A stretch of DNA of 17,100 bases from REEB470 sp032117095 (GTDB taxonomy: Bacteria > Bacillota > Bacilli > Paenibacillales > YIM-B00363). This document shows positions 15,647-17,100 of this stretch, one piece after another; within the stretch, counting starts at the first letter, position 1, and each line of letters begins with the position of its first letter. The notes under the pieces are model-generated. The model ran no database searches, had not been told where the DNA came from, and saw only the letters and a program-made list of their open reading frames with translations. A program made the translations under genes and the position numbers. The stretch spans positions 1 through 17,100 of the forward strand of contig JAULZZ010000037.1 of the NCBI GenBank assembly GCA_032117095.1, in the 5' to 3' direction.

Positions 15647-15675
15647 TTGACAACCGAATATGAGTTTGGTATACT
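15647..15675 (+). promoter_or_regulatory. Near-consensus sigma-A promoter without an obvious gene
   Basis: TTGACA (15647-15652, six of six) is followed after 17 bases by TATACT (15670-15675, five of six). Transcription would start near 15682 and run through repeats R5 and R6 toward the AAA-ATPase gene, giving a leader of about 430 bases, or it may make a short untranslated RNA. Confidence 0.6.
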
Positions 15676-15755
15676 GGGGGTGTGATATAGCGAAGTCATC
15701 CGAACGGACGAACCGCATTACAAGGGGGGGGATTTCCGAGCATAGTGTGGCACGA

Positions 15756-15815
15756 ATACGAATCACGGATTAAAACATCTATGCAGAGGGCACCTCTATA
15801 AAACCAAACACGCGC
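15756..15815 (+). repeat. Interspersed repeat, copy R5, left part only
   Basis: ATACGAATCACGGATTAAAA and CATCTATGCAGAGGG match the left end of R6. It then continues CACCTCTATAAAACCAAACACGC, matching the start of the extra block in R4. No right end is found, so this is a truncated copy of the long R4-type form. Confidence 0.75.
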
Positions 15816-15995
15816 TTTTTTTATCTATATTTATGAGTACTGGACAGTGACAAGTGCTCTCTTCACTTGATCTGTAAAATATTTGGGAGTTATGACATCA
15901 TTTCCTCCATAAACATGAAACAGGCATGAAACAGGCGGAACAATCTCCGCATACGGATTGGGAAAGGATAGCAACCGCATGATGTGCTGATACTA

Positions 15996-16099
15996 ATACG
16001 AAACACGGATTAAAACATCTATGCAGAGGGGCTTCTTTTACGAGAAAGCAAGGGGATTTTTAACCAAAAGAATGTCTGTATTCAGATCGTGTTTCGTAT
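15996..16099 (+). repeat. Interspersed 104-bp repeat, copy R6
   Basis: The ends are ATACGAAACACGGATT and AGATCGTGTTTCGTAT. This is the cleanest short copy, 104 bases, with internal CATCTATGCAGAGGG, CTTTTACGAGAAAGCAAGG and TTTTTAACCA. A hairpin around the central TACG loop (GCTTCTTT/AGAAAGC) can form. It ends one base before the ribosome site of the AAA-ATPase gene. Confidence 0.9.
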
Positions 16100-16115
16100 A
16101 AGGAGGGTGTTAGAG

Positions 16116-17100
16116 ATGAAAAAACACCGTTTACGACTAGGGCAAAGCGACTTTCAGCGTTTGCGCGAGGAAGGGTGCTATTACGTAGACAAAAGCGTAT
16201 TCATTCAGGAAATGTATGACGATGCGGGGCAAGTAATCCTCATCCCCCGACCAAGACGATTTGGCAAAACGCTCAATCTCTCGATGTTGCGGTATTATTT
16301 TGAGCGCAGTGAGTCATCGCGCCAAGGATTATTCACGGATCTCGCGATCTGGCAACAGGGAGAGAAATATACGCAGTTGCAAGGTACGACGCCCGTCATC
16401 TTCGTCTCGTTCAAGGATGCGAAGGGAGAGACGTGGGAGAAAGTTTTTCATAAAATAAAATATATCATCTTTCAAGAATACAATAGACACATGCAAAAAG
16501 TATGTGAAATACTAAATGCTGTAGAAAAAAGTCAGTTTGATGCGGTATGGAGACAACAGGGTGCGGAAGAAAATTACGAAAACAGCCTGTTGTATTTGTC
16601 CCAATGGCTACAACGTGCCTACGGCACACAGCGGGTGTTGCTGCTCATCGACGAATACGACACGCCGATTCATCAGGCGTATGCACACGGGTATTACAAG
16701 GAATGCATTGGGTTTATGCGTGCGTTGTTGGGCAGCGCACTCAAAGACAATCAAAGCTTGGAACGTGCCGTGTTGACGGGTATTTTGCGGGTAGCAAAAG
16801 AGAGCATCTTCTCAGGGCTCAACAACGTGCGTGTGTGCTCGATCTTGTCGACCGCGTTTGAACGGTCGTTTGGGCTGTTGGATGCGGAAGTAGCGGCAAC
16901 ATTGCGGGACTTTGGGCGTCAAGATGAGATGGATGAATTTCGGCGGTGGTACAACGGATATCGGTTTGGCGATGAGACGGTATACAATCCGTGGTCGATC
17001 TTTCATGCGTTGGCAGAACCACGCAGGGCATTGCAACCGTACTGGGTGAATACGAGTGACCAGCAGTTTTTGCATGTGCTGTTCGATCGGTTTCAGCCCT
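16116..17100 (+). CDS. AAA-ATPase-like / PD-(D/E)XK nuclease superfamily protein, N-terminal part (3' end outside the window)
   Basis: The frame is open from the ATG at 16116 to the right edge, 328 codons. AAGGAGG at 16100-16106 lies nine bases upstream. The protein matches the AAA-ATPase_like (PF09820) family, full proteins of which are about 500-560 residues and usually end in a PD-(D/E)XK nuclease-like domain (PDDEXK_9); that part would lie beyond the window. Visible marks are the N-terminal YYVDKSVFI (22-30), the degenerate Walker A RPRRFGKTLNLSML (45-58), Walker B VLLLIDEYDTPIH (174-186), the sensor region TGILRVAKESIFSGLNN (221-237), WYNGYRFG (278-285) and YNPWSIF (290-296). The biological role of this family is not established; roles in mobile DNA or defence are speculation. 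A stretch near 16440-16530 is richer in A/T than its neighbours. The gene directly follows repeat R6. Confidence 0.88.
   Translation, partial: MKKHRLRLGQSDFQRLREEGCYYVDKSVFIQEMYDDAGQVILIPRPRRFGKTLNLSMLRYYFERSESSRQGLFTDLAIWQQGEKYTQLQGTTPVIFVSFKDAKGETWEKVFHKIKYIIFQEYNRHMQKVCEILNAVEKSQFDAVWRQQGAEENYENSLLYLSQWLQRAYGTQRVLLLIDEYDTPIHQAYAHGYYKECIGFMRALLGSALKDNQSLERAVLTGILRVAKESIFSGLNNVRVCSILSTAFERSFGLLDAEVAATLRDFGRQDEMDEFRRWYNGYRFGDETVYNPWSIFHALAEPRRALQPYWVNTSDQQFLHVLFDRFQP

Larger units (their letters stand above)
15055..16115. other. About 1 kb intergenic region, repeat-rich, no convincing gene
   Basis: Between the divergent crtM-like gene and the AAA-ATPase gene lie repeats R4, R5 and R6, an orphan promoter at 15647, an exact tandem duplication of CATGAAACAGG (15914-15935), and a small hairpin GCGGA-ACAATC-TCCGC next to it. 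A CCTTTT-TTTGC-AAAAGG hairpin lies near 15362-15380. The GTG-start frame 15491-15685 (64 codons) has no ribosome site and no recognisable protein. The right part (15820-15990) shows nothing else I can name. Confidence 0.7.

Noticed and set aside
15491..15685. 64-codon GTG-start frame in the large intergenic region
   Set aside because: No ribosome site, no recognisable family, and it ends just past the -10 of the strong promoter, so it reads through control sequence.
15871..15912. Six-codon leader peptide starting at an ATG after GGGAGTT
   Set aside because: The ribosome-like site is only two bases from the ATG, and there is no attenuator structure linked to it.
15914..15935. Exact tandem duplication of CATGAAACAGG
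   Set aside because: Only two units; fits a simple local duplication, not a CRISPR or satellite.
3532..16099. CRISPR array made of the interspersed repeats
   Set aside because: The copies are about 104 bases, kilobases apart, in both orientations and with inverted ends; spacing and unit size exclude CRISPR.

Overview
The window looks like a chromosome segment of a Firmicute, probably order Bacillales in the broad sense. The reasons are the strong AAGGAGG-type ribosome binding sites, the sufC-D-S-U-B gene order, the DUF5693/CsaB/TagA/TagO cell-wall cluster and a staphyloxanthin-like C30 carotenoid cluster. I cannot name the genus from sequence alone. Base composition is mid-range and fairly even across the genes.

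Layout. (1) 1-3496, plus strand: a cell-wall polymer operon with the C-terminal part of a DUF5693 membrane protein, a fused CsaB-TagA protein (pyruvyl transferase plus WecG/TagA glycosyltransferase) and a TagO/WecA-type lipid-carrier sugar-phosphate transferase. TagO would start the undecaprenyl-linked glycan, the TagA half would add the second sugar, and the CsaB half would pyruvylate the polymer. (2) 3793-9199, plus strand: a SUF iron-sulfur cluster assembly operon, sufC-sufD-sufS-sufU tightly packed and sufB after a 190-base gap, closed by a strong hairpin terminator at about 9221-9258. A sigma-A-like promoter with a weak Fur-like repeat lies upstream of sufC. (3) 15054-9634, minus strand: a carotenoid cluster in the order crtM-like synthase, cruF-like hydratase, PlsC-type acyltransferase, crtQ-like glycosyltransferase, crtP/crtNb-like oxygenase. 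The pathway implied is a C30 carotenoid that is hydroxylated and/or oxidised, glycosylated and acylated. The first desaturase (CrtN) is not in the window. (4) 15055-16115: about 1 kb without a convincing gene, rich in repeats and holding one near-perfect orphan promoter. (5) 16116 to the right edge, plus strand: the N-terminal part of an AAA-ATPase-like / PD-(D/E)XK nuclease superfamily protein, cut by the window end.

The most unusual content is a family of about 104-bp interspersed repeats with 12-bp inverted ends (ATACGAAACACG). Six copies lie between the genes at 3532, 9284, 12471 (inverted), 15156, 15756 (left part only) and 15996. One copy (9284-9536) is split by a separate 140-bp element with 18-bp perfect terminal inverted repeats and an exact 10-bp target duplication, a textbook non-autonomous transposon (MITE), possibly IS4/IS231-related. 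Another copy (15156-15355) carries a nested or variant 97-bp block with its own inverted ends. The window therefore records at least two layers of small mobile DNA. No transposase, tRNA, rRNA or CRISPR array is seen.
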